The notes under the pieces are model-generated. The model saw nothing but the letters and a program-made list of their open reading frames with translations, was not told the DNA's origin and did no database searches. Both the position numbers and the translations under genes were made by a program. This document shows positions 15,358 to 22,333 of a DNA stretch of 22,501 nucleotides, piece by piece (within the stretch, counting starts at the first letter, position 1; the number at the start of each line of letters is the position of its first letter). The stretch is taken from positions 1-22,501 of the forward strand of contig JAWXAZ010000096.1 of the NCBI GenBank assembly GCA_034439755.1, given 5' to 3'. The DNA comes from B1 sp034439755 (GTDB lineage: Bacteria > Bacteroidota > Bacteroidia > UKL13-3).

Positions 15358-16950
15358 ATGTCAAATTTCTTTTATACTAAATCCTTACAAGACTTAATGA
15401 GGCACCATGATGGCTCGCAATTAAAGCGAACGCTTACGGCGGCAAATTTGGTGGCCTTGGGTGTGGGTGCAATTATTGGCGCCGGATTATTTGTTAGAAC
15501 AGCGGCAGCTTCTGCGGAAGCAGCGGGTGCAGCCGTTACCATGAGTTTCATTATTGCCGCAGTGGGTTGTGCCTTTGCTGGAATTTGTTATGCAGAATTT
15601 GCTGCTATGATTCCAATTGCGGGTAGTGCTTATGCCTATTCGTATGTAACCATGGGCGAATTGATGGCTTGGATTATTGGTTGGGCACTTATTATGGAAT
15701 ATGCTTTGGGTGCTGCAACGGTGGCCATTGCCTGGAGCGAATACCTCAATAATTTGCTCGGTGGGGTAATACCTTATGAGCTCTGTCACTCCCCCTTTGA
15801 GAGCATGAAAAAGGTGGTGGGACAAGAGAATATTGATCAAATTTTGGCATTGCATCCCAACCTCAGTGGTCAAGCAAAAAATGGCACTTTGCTATTGAGT
15901 GATGAGGTGTATAACCATTTAGAAGCTGGTTTGCAAGGAATGGTTCAAATTACCAGTGGCTTAATTAATGCGCCAGCCTTAGTTATTTTATTGGCACTTA
16001 CTTTATTGCTAATTAAAGGCACACAAGAATCGGCTATGGTTAATACCGTGATAGTATTTGTTAAAGTAGCCATTGTTTTGTTATTTATTGGTTTAGGATG
16101 GAAATTCATTAATCCTGCCAATTACGAACCTTATATGATTCCAGCCGATACCATTGGCCACGAAGGTTTCTTTAAACATGGATGGGGCGGCGTATTAGGT
16201 GGCGCGGCCATTGTATTCTTTGCCTTTATAGGATTTGATGCGGTGAGTACTGCCGCACAAGAGGCCAAAAACCCAAGCAGGGATATGCCCATTGGCATCT
16301 TAGGCTCTTTGGTTATTTGTACCATATTGTATGTTTTATTTGGCCATGTGTTAACTGGTGTGGCCAATTGGCAAGAGTTTAAAACTGCTGGTAAGGAAGC
16401 TTCTGTTACCTATGCCATACAAACCTATATGAAAGGCTATGAGTGGCTGGGCACGAGCGTAACGGTGGCCATTTTAGCTGGATTCTCTTCTGTTATTTTG
16501 GTGATGCTAATGGGTCAGAGTAGGGTGTTTTTTAGCATGAGTAAAGATGGTTTATTGCCTAAAGCATTTCATGAATTGCATCCAAAATATAAAACTCCTT
16601 ATAAAGCCAATTGGATACTTTTGGTATTTGTGGGTGCTTTTGCGGCATTTATTCCCGGTAGCATTGCGGGCGATTTAACCAGCTTTGGAACCTTGTTCGC
16701 ATTTGTATTGGTATGTTTAGGCATCATTCTAATGCGTAAAAAAGAACCCGATTTGGTGAGGCCGTTTAAAACACCTTTGGTTCCTTTGGTGCCCATTTTA
16801 GGTATGATCATTTGTGGTGCTATGATTATTAGCTTGCCCTTACCAACACTTATAAGCGCGGTGGGTTGGTTGCTGTTTGGCTTAATTATTTACTTTGGAT
16901 ACTCTGCCGCCAATGCCAGAAAAATGAGAGAAAATCTTACCAAATACTAA
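15358..16950 (+). CDS. APC-family amino-acid permease (cationic amino-acid transporter-like)
   Basis: 530 residues with about a dozen membrane segments. The first begins after a ~30-residue cytoplasmic N-terminus and carries the unwound substrate-binding motif GVGAIIGAGLFVRT of the APC superfamily. AEFAAMIPIAGSAYAYSYVTMGE (TM3 region) and the FFAFIGFDAVSTAAQEAKNPSRDMPIGI block (TM6 and the following loop) match the CAT/YhdG-like subfamily. A large external insertion of about 60 residues lies between TM4 and TM5 (from LLGGVIPYELCHSP to GLQGMVQ). By family knowledge it moves amino acids with H+ or by exchange; the substrate cannot be set from sequence. It stands alone with its own likely promoter. 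A dispersed repeat starts at the base after its stop. Confidence 0.93.
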   Translation: MSNFFYTKSLQDLMRHHDGSQLKRTLTAANLVALGVGAIIGAGLFVRTAAASAEAAGAAVTMSFIIAAVGCAFAGICYAEFAAMIPIAGSAYAYSYVTMGELMAWIIGWALIMEYALGAATVAIAWSEYLNNLLGGVIPYELCHSPFESMKKVVGQENIDQILALHPNLSGQAKNGTLLLSDEVYNHLEAGLQGMVQITSGLINAPALVILLALTLLLIKGTQESAMVNTVIVFVKVAIVLLFIGLGWKFINPANYEPYMIPADTIGHEGFFKHGWGGVLGGAAIVFFAFIGFDAVSTAAQEAKNPSRDMPIGILGSLVICTILYVLFGHVLTGVANWQEFKTAGKEASVTYAIQTYMKGYEWLGTSVTVAILAGFSSVILVMLMGQSRVFFSMSKDGLLPKAFHELHPKYKTPYKANWILLVFVGAFAAFIPGSIAGDLTSFGTLFAFVLVCLGIILMRKKEPDLVRPFKTPLVPLVPILGMIICGAMIISLPLPTLISAVGWLLFGLIIYFGYSAANARKMRENLTKY

Positions 16951-17025
16951 TAATACCCATTGTAATGATTAAATAGCCCAAAGCTACTTGCTAATTTTAC
17001 AAGGGTAAATGCCGATATAACAAAA
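16951..17025. repeat. Dispersed 75-bp intergenic repeat, copy A
   Basis: This 75-bp stretch aligns without gaps to 22253-22327 (copy B), differing at about nine positions. The core aaatagcccaaagcta is identical, as are taattttac and atataacaaaa nearby. It begins immediately after the permease stop and ends at the A tract of the terminator. The core can fold into a 7-bp stem with loop ccaaa; in this copy one pair is A-C, which becomes G-U if read on the minus strand. Confidence 0.8.
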
Positions 17026-17065
17026 AAAAGCCCAACACTCTTAACAAGTGTTGGGCTTTTTTTTT
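17022..17065. terminator. Bidirectional terminator between permease and the minus-strand operon
   Basis: A 12-bp inverted repeat (aagcccaacact at 17028-17039, agtgttgggctt at 17047-17058) with a 7-nt loop is flanked by eight A's on the left and a run of T's to 17065 on the right. It can stop transcription from both sides. The stop codon of the minus-strand lipoprotein (17064-17066) lies on the edge of its T tract, so the coding sequence ends virtually at the terminator. Confidence 0.92.
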
Positions 17066-17492
17066 ACTGTATTTTTCTAATCCAAATTAACTTACCCCTA
17101 ATATAAGTATGCTCTTCTATATGCTTTCCCGTGCTATCGTATTTTTGCCATGGCCCTTGCCATTGATACAAAAAAGTATCTTTGTTTTGAATGATATTTG
17201 CATCACCCTCTAGCTCAATTTTTCCATTTTGGTAAAAAAAAATGGTATGAATATTTCCCTTTCCTTTATATAACTCTTTTCTATAAACCTCCCCTTCTTT
17301 ATAGTAATATGTAATCTTTTTGGGGAGATTATTGCTATATCTTCCTTTATAATATACTTTTTTAGTACCTGAGTAATACGCTTTCCACCTGCCTTGCAAT
17401 TGACCCGATTTATCTCTGTAATTGAGACTAAATGGCGGGTGATGGCATGCCGCCAAAAACATAAGTGAAAGCAAGCAAATGGACCATTTCAT
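17064..17492 (-). CDS. Small lipoprotein with MORN-like repeats
   Basis: 142 residues. A lipoprotein signal ends in LAAC (Cys16), followed by HHPPF. The rest is made of short beta-hairpin units of the form G-x-W/x-x-Y-Y, e.g. QLQGRWKAYYSGTKKVYYKG, RYSNNLPKKITYYYKEGEVY and WQGPWQKYDSTGKHIEEH. They resemble degenerate MORN or YwqK-type repeats, which are common in Bacteroidota surface or periplasmic proteins of unknown role. It starts 3 bp after the esterase stop, so the two are co-transcribed and probably translationally linked. A terminator sits right at its end. I cannot assign a biochemical function. Confidence 0.8.
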   Translation of the reverse strand: MKWSICLLSLMFLAACHHPPFSLNYRDKSGQLQGRWKAYYSGTKKVYYKGRYSNNLPKKITYYYKEGEVYRKELYKGKGNIHTIFFYQNGKIELEGDANIIQNKDTFLYQWQGPWQKYDSTGKHIEEHTYIRGKLIWIRKIQ

Positions 17493-17495
17493 AGG

Positions 17496-18419
17496 TTATG
17501 GTTTTAACAAAAATATTAATGGAATTGCAACCCGCTTTTGCCAAGCCGCCTCATTATGCGCGGCACCAGGAAAACGCAAACTCATAAAATCTTTGATACT
17601 ACCATAACCGCTTTCATAACACAATTGATCCATATAATTCTGGTGCTTCTCATACCAAGCATCCAATGTTTCGGATCCACAATCAAAATAAATTTTATGC
17701 TGCTTAGGATTAGGTAACCTATTGGCATAATATTCAATATAGGTACGTGCCATGCGCTCATTGTTTTCCTTTAAACTCACCGGCCAATGCGTAGACAAAC
17801 AAGCCACCCCTTTAACCTTATCAGAATGCTTACACAAGGCATACAAAGAAATTAAACCACCCATGCTCGAACCCATCATAAAAGTGCTTTTCATATCGCC
17901 TTTGGTGGGATAGGTATTGTCTATAAATGGTTTCAATTCTGTGAAAATAAACTCGAGGTATGAATTAGACAATGCACCGCCTCCTCGCTCCCATTTTAAC
18001 TTGGTCTGACTAGCAGTATCTAACTTATCAAAGGCATCTTGCGGATTATATTCTAAGAACCTATTGGGCGTATTCCAAATGCCCACAACAATGGTATTTC
18101 TTATTTGCCCTAATTCCTTGAGGCTATCCATAACCTCATCTAAACGCCATTCTTCGCCCCCAAATGCAAAGCCTGGAATAAATAAATTCTGACCATCGTG
18201 CACATATAAAACTGCATACTTGGTAGCACCAGAAGCATCAAAATTTGTAGGCAACCAAACATCCACATTTCTTGGATCAACCAAAAAGCTTGGAAACTTT
18301 TCGTACCTAATTAAACTGCCTGTTAAATTAAGGTCGCGTATTTCTTTTTGGGCCTGAACCAAACCCTGCGACTGCAAAATAAATAGCGAGAGAAAAATAA
18401 ACAGCCACTTTATATTCAT
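17496..18419 (-). CDS. Secreted alpha/beta hydrolase, esterase D / enterochelin-esterase-like
   Basis: 307 residues with a cleavable signal peptide (1-23, ending VQA before QK), so periplasmic or exported. The fold follows the putative esterase family (PF00756-type): VDVWLP, YAVLYVHDGQNLF (67-80, the oxyanion strand), the nucleophile elbow GSSMGG (183-188, Ser185), an acid in the FDCGSETLD stretch (Asp246 or Asp253), and His288 in GAAHNEAAW. The triad is complete. Relatives hydrolyse acyl esters, siderophore esters or feruloyl/acetyl groups on glycans; the substrate here is open. It lies 54 bp after recO, with no terminator between, and 3 bp before the MORN-like lipoprotein. Confidence 0.9.
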   Translation of the reverse strand: MNIKWLFIFLSLFILQSQGLVQAQKEIRDLNLTGSLIRYEKFPSFLVDPRNVDVWLPTNFDASGATKYAVLYVHDGQNLFIPGFAFGGEEWRLDEVMDSLKELGQIRNTIVVGIWNTPNRFLEYNPQDAFDKLDTASQTKLKWERGGGALSNSYLEFIFTELKPFIDNTYPTKGDMKSTFMMGSSMGGLISLYALCKHSDKVKGVACLSTHWPVSLKENNERMARTYIEYYANRLPNPKQHKIYFDCGSETLDAWYEKHQNYMDQLCYESGYGSIKDFMSLRFPGAAHNEAAWQKRVAIPLIFLLKP

Positions 18420-18473
18420 TGCTGCAAAGGTGAACCATTAAAATTGATTATAAAAGAATAGAATGATGCTTAC

Positions 18474-19205
18474 CTAATCTTTTAAAATTTCATGCAATAC
18501 CGCTGGCGATTTTAACTCACCAAACATCATCAAATGCAATTGATAATACCGCACCATTTTTTGCAACAAAATATGGCGCGTTGCAGCAGAGAATTTTAAT
18601 GTATCAAAATTCTCAAAACTCATCTCTGTAAATAAAAACAAAGCCCTCGACAAATCGTGCTTACAATAATCGATTGTATTGGGCGCATCCTTCATAAAAA
18701 GGCCTTCTGCCAAACTAAAATCGGCGCAATTTTCACTGTAGTTTTGCTTTGGGAAAAAGCCCAAATACTTGCTCAATTTCAACATAAAAAACACAGGAAA
18801 ATTACCCAAGCTCCCAGAAAACAAATCTACTATTTGAACCGAGTTAAAAACAAACTCAAAAAGCTGAGGGTCGCGCTGATTGTCATCTCGCAGACTTTTA
18901 CCCAACAATTCTGCCATAAACAAAGCCATGGTTTGCTTGGTTAAATCAAAATGCAATTGGTTCAGAATAGGCACGCTTTTTAATTCCTTAATGCGCTGCA
19001 AATTCTTGCTTTGCTGATGATATACTTCTAGCTCCAACAAACTAAGTGGCAACAAATGAGAAGGCTTTATGGCCGCCTTTTTGCCCCGCAAACCGCTTAC
19101 CATATAACTCTGCAAACCATACTGGTCGGTATAGCATTTTAACACTACACTCGACTCCGAATACGGCACCGTGCTCAAAACAATTCCCCTACACTTGGCA
19201 AGCAT
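18474..19205 (-). CDS. recO: DNA repair protein RecO
   Basis: 243 residues, the usual length. The N-terminal OB fold (residues 1-80) opens CRGIVLSTVPYSESSVVLKCYTDQYG, contains YMVSGLRGKKAA, and leads into the helical domain (KQTMALFMAELLGKSLRDD). The four-cysteine zinc site of some RecO proteins is not present. RecO works with RecR (and RecF) to load RecA onto SSB-coated single-stranded DNA. It starts only 5 bp after the stop of the 90-residue protein upstream, so it is probably read from the glycosyltransferase transcript. ruvC, another recombination gene, lies at the far end of the cluster on the other strand. Confidence 0.93.
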   Translation of the reverse strand: MLAKCRGIVLSTVPYSESSVVLKCYTDQYGLQSYMVSGLRGKKAAIKPSHLLPLSLLELEVYHQQSKNLQRIKELKSVPILNQLHFDLTKQTMALFMAELLGKSLRDDNQRDPQLFEFVFNSVQIVDLFSGSLGNFPVFFMLKLSKYLGFFPKQNYSENCADFSLAEGLFMKDAPNTIDYCKHDLSRALFLFTEMSFENFDTLKFSAATRHILLQKMVRYYQLHLMMFGELKSPAVLHEILKD

Positions 19206-19210
19206 AGTTG

Positions 19211-19483
19211 CTACCTCGAATTATGAGCCAAGAGACCCTCCTTTGTAGCCAAATAAGAATAGGCATGCATATTATCTGTATCATAAATAAAACTGCGCAT
19301 ATAATCCTGCTTCTCTTCGTCCCATTTCATGGCAACCACCATTTTTTTACTAATCAATGTCTTAAGCACATCGCCAACAACAGAAGGAGAAAACGGCACC
19401 TCCTCCAAAATCTTTTCAAAAGGCTCTACAAAGTATAAGCAATTTAAAATATCAAATTCAATATCGTCTATTTCTGGTATCAT
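19211..19483 (-). CDS. 90-residue winged-helix-like protein, function unknown
   Basis: I start it at the ATG at 19483 (MIPEIDDIEFDILNCLYFVE), which overlaps the glycosyltransferase stop as ATGA and is preceded by aaggagag, a strong Shine-Dalgarno site that is rare in this phylum and settles the start. The predicted order is helix, helix, helix (SPSVVGDVLKTLISKKMV) and then a beta wing (VVAMKWDEEK ... RSFIYDTD), closing with YLATKEGLLAHN. This is the usual shape of a small winged-helix domain whose last helix follows an 'L-T/A-x-x-G' turn. It lacks a sensor domain. It lies between a glycosyltransferase and recO (5 bp). It may be a DNA-binding regulator of the cluster; this is inference from fold shape only. 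Confidence 0.75.
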   Translation of the reverse strand: MIPEIDDIEFDILNCLYFVEPFEKILEEVPFSPSVVGDVLKTLISKKMVVAMKWDEEKQDYMRSFIYDTDNMHAYSYLATKEGLLAHNSR

Positions 19484-20613
19484 GATAATTCTCTCTCCTT
19501 CCAAGTATAAGTTTGTACATTGGCCCAAATGCCTATCACTATTACGTAAAATATATGGAATGGCTGAACCAATGGCAACAACAAAAGTAATTTTGTTTCT
19601 TTAAAAAACTTTAAAACAATGCCCAACATCAATCCTTCTACAAACATTTTAAGGCCAAATTGTACAAGCAAAATTGTCCAAAAAACCGGATTCCAAAATC
19701 CCAAAATCAAATTTAGGGGCATGCTTACATTATAAAAATAGGCACCAACCAAAATGGCCGTTATATACCTATTCTCGTATTTGGTGCTCTTAGAAACCCA
19801 TCGCCTGCGTTGTTGGGCAAGCTCGTCGACAGTGGTATTAGGCGAAGTTTTAACAATGGCTCTTTGGTCTTTTAAAAAACTCACCGCATTGGGATAAGCT
19901 TTAAAAATCTTGTGTAACAAATACTCATCGTCGCCACTGGCTATATGCTCATTGCCCTCATAAGCTCCTACCTTATTAAAAGCATCCTTAGAGAAAATCA
20001 AATTGGCGGCACTGCACATATTTGGATTCTTTAATTGAATGGCAGCACCGCCAATACCCACCAAGCCAGCAAACTCGAGCGATTGGGCTTTTTCAAACAA
20101 ATTGCCTGAACCAAAAAACACGGGGGCATAAATCATTTTCGAGTTACGTGTTTGTATGTGTTCATCTATGGCACTAAGCCAATCTTCACCTCGTGTGCAA
20201 TCGGCATCGGTTAAAACAATATAAGGATGTTTGGCCATGGAAACGGCTAAGGTTATGCTAGCCTTTTTACCAGTAATGCCGTGGGTCTCGGCGTTTATGA
20301 GTTGAACAGAAACACCTGGAAATTTTTGCTGAACCCATTCTATTTTTTCCAATGTATTATCAGTAGAATGATCATTGATAACGCAAATTTGGTACAGGTG
20401 CTTGGGGTAGTTTTGTTTGATAATCCCCAACAAGCATTTTTCAATGGAAAGGGCTTCGTTTCTAGCTGGCACAATTACCGAGAAACCATGTGTTGGTTGA
20501 GACCGAAACCCCTTTAAACTTGAGGGAATAAGCAGCCAACCAATAAAATAAATAAGGATTAAAAGGGCGTAGCCAATGGCCAATAAATAGCAAAATATTT
20601 CCCAATAAATCAT
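19480..20613 (-). CDS. Family 2 glycosyltransferase, membrane-bound
   Basis: 377 residues. One N-terminal membrane helix (~5-30) is followed by the GT-A domain. That domain has VIVPARNEALSIEKCL (47-62), INDHSTDNT (79-87), the metal-binding DAD (136-138) in VLTDADCTRGEDW, GDDEYLL (227-233) and QQRRRW (267-272). Two or three C-terminal membrane helices (about 285-370) complete it. The D,D,D,QxxRW pattern is that of processive or polyprenyl-linked GT2 enzymes, acting on the cytoplasmic face with a nucleotide sugar donor. It overlaps both neighbours by 4 bp (ATGA): the flippase-like gene upstream and the winged-helix-like gene downstream. With the flippase-like protein it probably makes and exports a glycolipid or polysaccharide precursor; donor and acceptor are unknown. 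Confidence 0.92.
   Translation of the reverse strand: MIYWEIFCYLLAIGYALLILIYFIGWLLIPSSLKGFRSQPTHGFSVIVPARNEALSIEKCLLGIIKQNYPKHLYQICVINDHSTDNTLEKIEWVQQKFPGVSVQLINAETHGITGKKASITLAVSMAKHPYIVLTDADCTRGEDWLSAIDEHIQTRNSKMIYAPVFFGSGNLFEKAQSLEFAGLVGIGGAAIQLKNPNMCSAANLIFSKDAFNKVGAYEGNEHIASGDDEYLLHKIFKAYPNAVSFLKDQRAIVKTSPNTTVDELAQQRRRWVSKSTKYENRYITAILVGAYFYNVSMPLNLILGFWNPVFWTILLVQFGLKMFVEGLMLGIVLKFFKETKLLLLLPLVQPFHIFYVIVIGIWANVQTYTWKERELS
19487..19500 (-). promoter_or_regulatory. Strong Shine-Dalgarno site for the winged-helix-like gene
   Basis: Minus-strand aaggagagagaatt lies 3 bp before the ATG at 19483, placing the aggag core about 10 bases from the start codon. It is inside the 3' end of the glycosyltransferase gene. 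Most other starts in the window have no such site, so this gene may be translated by a stronger, re-initiation-type mechanism. Confidence 0.6.
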
Positions 20614-21554
20614 GTCTTCACTCTATAAATAAAATACAGGCCTAGCAATGCTGGTAAAAGCATATTCACCATCCAAAGGCTGTAAGCCGACAATAAAATA
20701 CCCGTGTGATTGCCGCTAAATATGGTAAAAAACAAGAGGGCACTGGCGCCTCTTAGGCCAATTTCCAGCAACAAAAAGGAGGGCACAACAGATTGCACGC
20801 AAAAGGTTCCAATAATGCAAGCCATGGCTGGCTCTAGCGGAATTTCTACTTTAAAATATTGCAACAACAAATAATATTGAAACATGAATACCAAATAACG
20901 CATAAAGGAAAGTCCCAAAATATAGAGCAACTTTTGCGTGTTAAAGGCGCCAAAAACATCTACATATTTTTCAAATTTATGCACCCATGGTAAGTGTTCA
21001 ATTTTGGCATAAATCCATTCCATTTTTAGGTATCCCCAAACGATAAAAATAACCAGTACCGTGGCAAGGGGCATTAAATAATTTTGCTGAACCAAACTAC
21101 CTGTAAAGTAAAGGAGCGAAAACAAGCCAAAAAACAGCGTAACAATCACCTGGGCGGTATGGCCAATTACAGTCACCAATGAACCTTTAAATTTGTTCAT
21201 CACTTCCAAATGTATCACCCGCCCGGCAAAGTCGCCAATTTGATTGGGGGTAATAACGCTCAGCGTAACGCCAGAAAATACAGCCTTAACAGCAGTCTTT
21301 ATATCGATGGGTTCAAAATTTTGGATAAGATACTTCCACTTTACCGATTCTAATCCCCAATTGACTGCCATTAATAAAATGGCTAATACCAAATAAATTG
21401 GCGACCCAACATGTTGCGCGCCGTTAAATTCGTGATACAGGGTATTAATGTGGTAAGCGTATAATAATTTGTAAACAATAAACCCCGATACTACCAATAA
21501 AAGGAGCACTTTGAGCAATTTAATTACGCGTTTATATGTGTCGGTTTGAAACAA
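20610..21554 (-). CDS. Flippase-like integral membrane protein (LPG synthase TM / YbhN-AglD family)
   Basis: 314 residues with about eight membrane helices and short loops. The stretch AVFSGVTLSVITPNQIGDFAGRVIHLEVM (about 87-115) has the family's conserved T-P-x-x-x-G-(D/E)-x-x-R motif. The C-terminal half (VVPSFLLLEIGLRGASALLFF) also fits PF03706 (lysylphosphatidylglycerol synthase TM region). No soluble aminoacyl-transferase domain is attached, so it is not an MprF. Proteins of this kind beside a GT2 are often proposed to flip or help transfer lipid-linked sugars. It is the first gene of the minus-strand set, with a likely promoter 24-55 bp upstream that shares the spacer with ruvC. Its stop overlaps the glycosyltransferase start (ATGA). 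Confidence 0.88.
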   Translation of the reverse strand: MFQTDTYKRVIKLLKVLLLLVVSGFIVYKLLYAYHINTLYHEFNGAQHVGSPIYLVLAILLMAVNWGLESVKWKYLIQNFEPIDIKTAVKAVFSGVTLSVITPNQIGDFAGRVIHLEVMNKFKGSLVTVIGHTAQVIVTLFFGLFSLLYFTGSLVQQNYLMPLATVLVIFIVWGYLKMEWIYAKIEHLPWVHKFEKYVDVFGAFNTQKLLYILGLSFMRYLVFMFQYYLLLQYFKVEIPLEPAMACIIGTFCVQSVVPSFLLLEIGLRGASALLFFTIFSGNHTGILLSAYSLWMVNMLLPALLGLYFIYRVKT

Positions 21555-21576
21555 AGGTTTACATTAACTATGTTTG
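21545..21576 (+). promoter_or_regulatory. Promoter of ruvC (Bacteroidota -33/-7 type)
   Basis: TTTG at 21545-21548, a 20-bp spacer and TATGTTTG at 21569-21576: an exact match to TTTG-N19-21-TAnnTTTG. Transcription should begin near 21583, about 34 bp before the ruvC start. The -33 box lies in the first codons of the divergent flippase-like gene. Confidence 0.65.
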
Positions 21577-21577
21577 A

Positions 21578-21609
21578 CAAAATAACGCATACCAAACTCC
21601 TTAAACAAA
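21578..21609 (-). promoter_or_regulatory. Candidate divergent promoter of the flippase-like gene
   Basis: On the minus strand TTTG (21606-21609), 20 bp, then TTATTTTG (21578-21585), one mismatch from TAnnTTTG. The spacing is ideal and the site is 24 bp before the ATG at 21554. It is back to back with the ruvC promoter, whose -7 box is one base away, so the two polymerases would compete. Confidence 0.45.
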
Positions 21610-21616
21610 TCCGATT

Positions 21617-22234
21617 TTGAATGAGACCAAATCTGTGAAAGAAAGAATCATCCTTGGCATCGATCCGGGCACAACTGTTATGGGTTACGGCATTATTCAT
21701 ACCTTTGGAAAAAAAGCAGAGGTGTTGACATTGGGGGTCCTTAAACTCGACAAATACGAGGATTATGCTATGAAACTGAAGAAGATTTTTGAGAGAACAG
21801 TGGGCTTAATCGACGAGTTTCATCCTGATGAATTGGCCATTGAAGCACCTTTTTTTGGCAAGAATGTTCAAAGTATGTTAAAGCTTGGAAGGGCGCAAGG
21901 GGTGGCTATAGCGGCTGCCATGAGCAGGGAATTGTCGGTGACAGAATATGCGCCTAAAAAAATAAAACTTGCCGTAACAGGCAATGGAAATGCCACTAAA
22001 GACCAAGTGGCTGCCCTGCTGCAAAAGCAACTAAAATTCGAATTCGACAAGCAGTTCTTTGATGCCACCGATGGATTGGCGGCTGCCTATTGCCATTTTA
22101 CTCAAAACTTGGTTTTGGTTCAAGCCACTGCTTCTAAATCAAAAAGCAAAATTCCTGCAAAGAAAAAAGCCTCCTCTTGGGAATCTTTTGTAACTCAAAA
22201 TCCAGAGAAAATCAAAAAGAAACCCGTTAAATAG
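21617..22234 (+). CDS. ruvC: Holliday junction endonuclease RuvC
   Basis: 205 residues. The RNase H-like fold has all four catalytic acids: Asp16 in LGIDPGTTVMGYG, Glu76 in LAIEAPFFGKN, and Asp149 and Asp152 in FDATDGLAAAYCH. SMLKLGRAQGVAIAAA is the conserved dimer/DNA helix. It resolves Holliday junctions with RuvAB. The C-terminus extends ~35 residues beyond the usual end in a Lys/Ser-rich tail (SKSKSKIPAKKKASS), probably disordered. The start is uncertain: TTG at 21617 or GTG at 21635 (giving VKERIILGIDPG); no in-frame ATG exists after the stop at 21602. It is read away from the recO-containing set across a shared promoter region. Confidence 0.95.
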   Translation: MNETKSVKERIILGIDPGTTVMGYGIIHTFGKKAEVLTLGVLKLDKYEDYAMKLKKIFERTVGLIDEFHPDELAIEAPFFGKNVQSMLKLGRAQGVAIAAAMSRELSVTEYAPKKIKLAVTGNGNATKDQVAALLQKQLKFEFDKQFFDATDGLAAAYCHFTQNLVLVQATASKSKSKIPAKKKASSWESFVTQNPEKIKKKPVK

Positions 22235-22252
22235 CAACAATAGATTAGCCGT

Positions 22253-22327
22253 TTATACCAATTGTATTTATTAAATAGCCCAAAGCTATTTGATAATTTT
22301 ACTAGGGTAATTGCCAATATAACAAAA
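22253..22327. repeat. Dispersed 75-bp intergenic repeat, copy B
   Basis: Aligns gap-free with 16951-17025. The core here has a perfect 7-bp stem (aaatagc / gctattt, loop ccaaa). It lies 18 bp after ruvC and directly precedes the tandem array. Its first 11 bases (ttataccaatt, 22253-22263) are the exact inverse of 22376-22386 in the array, so the two together form a 134-bp unit with terminal inverted repeats. Confidence 0.8.
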
Positions 22328-22333
22328 CAATAG

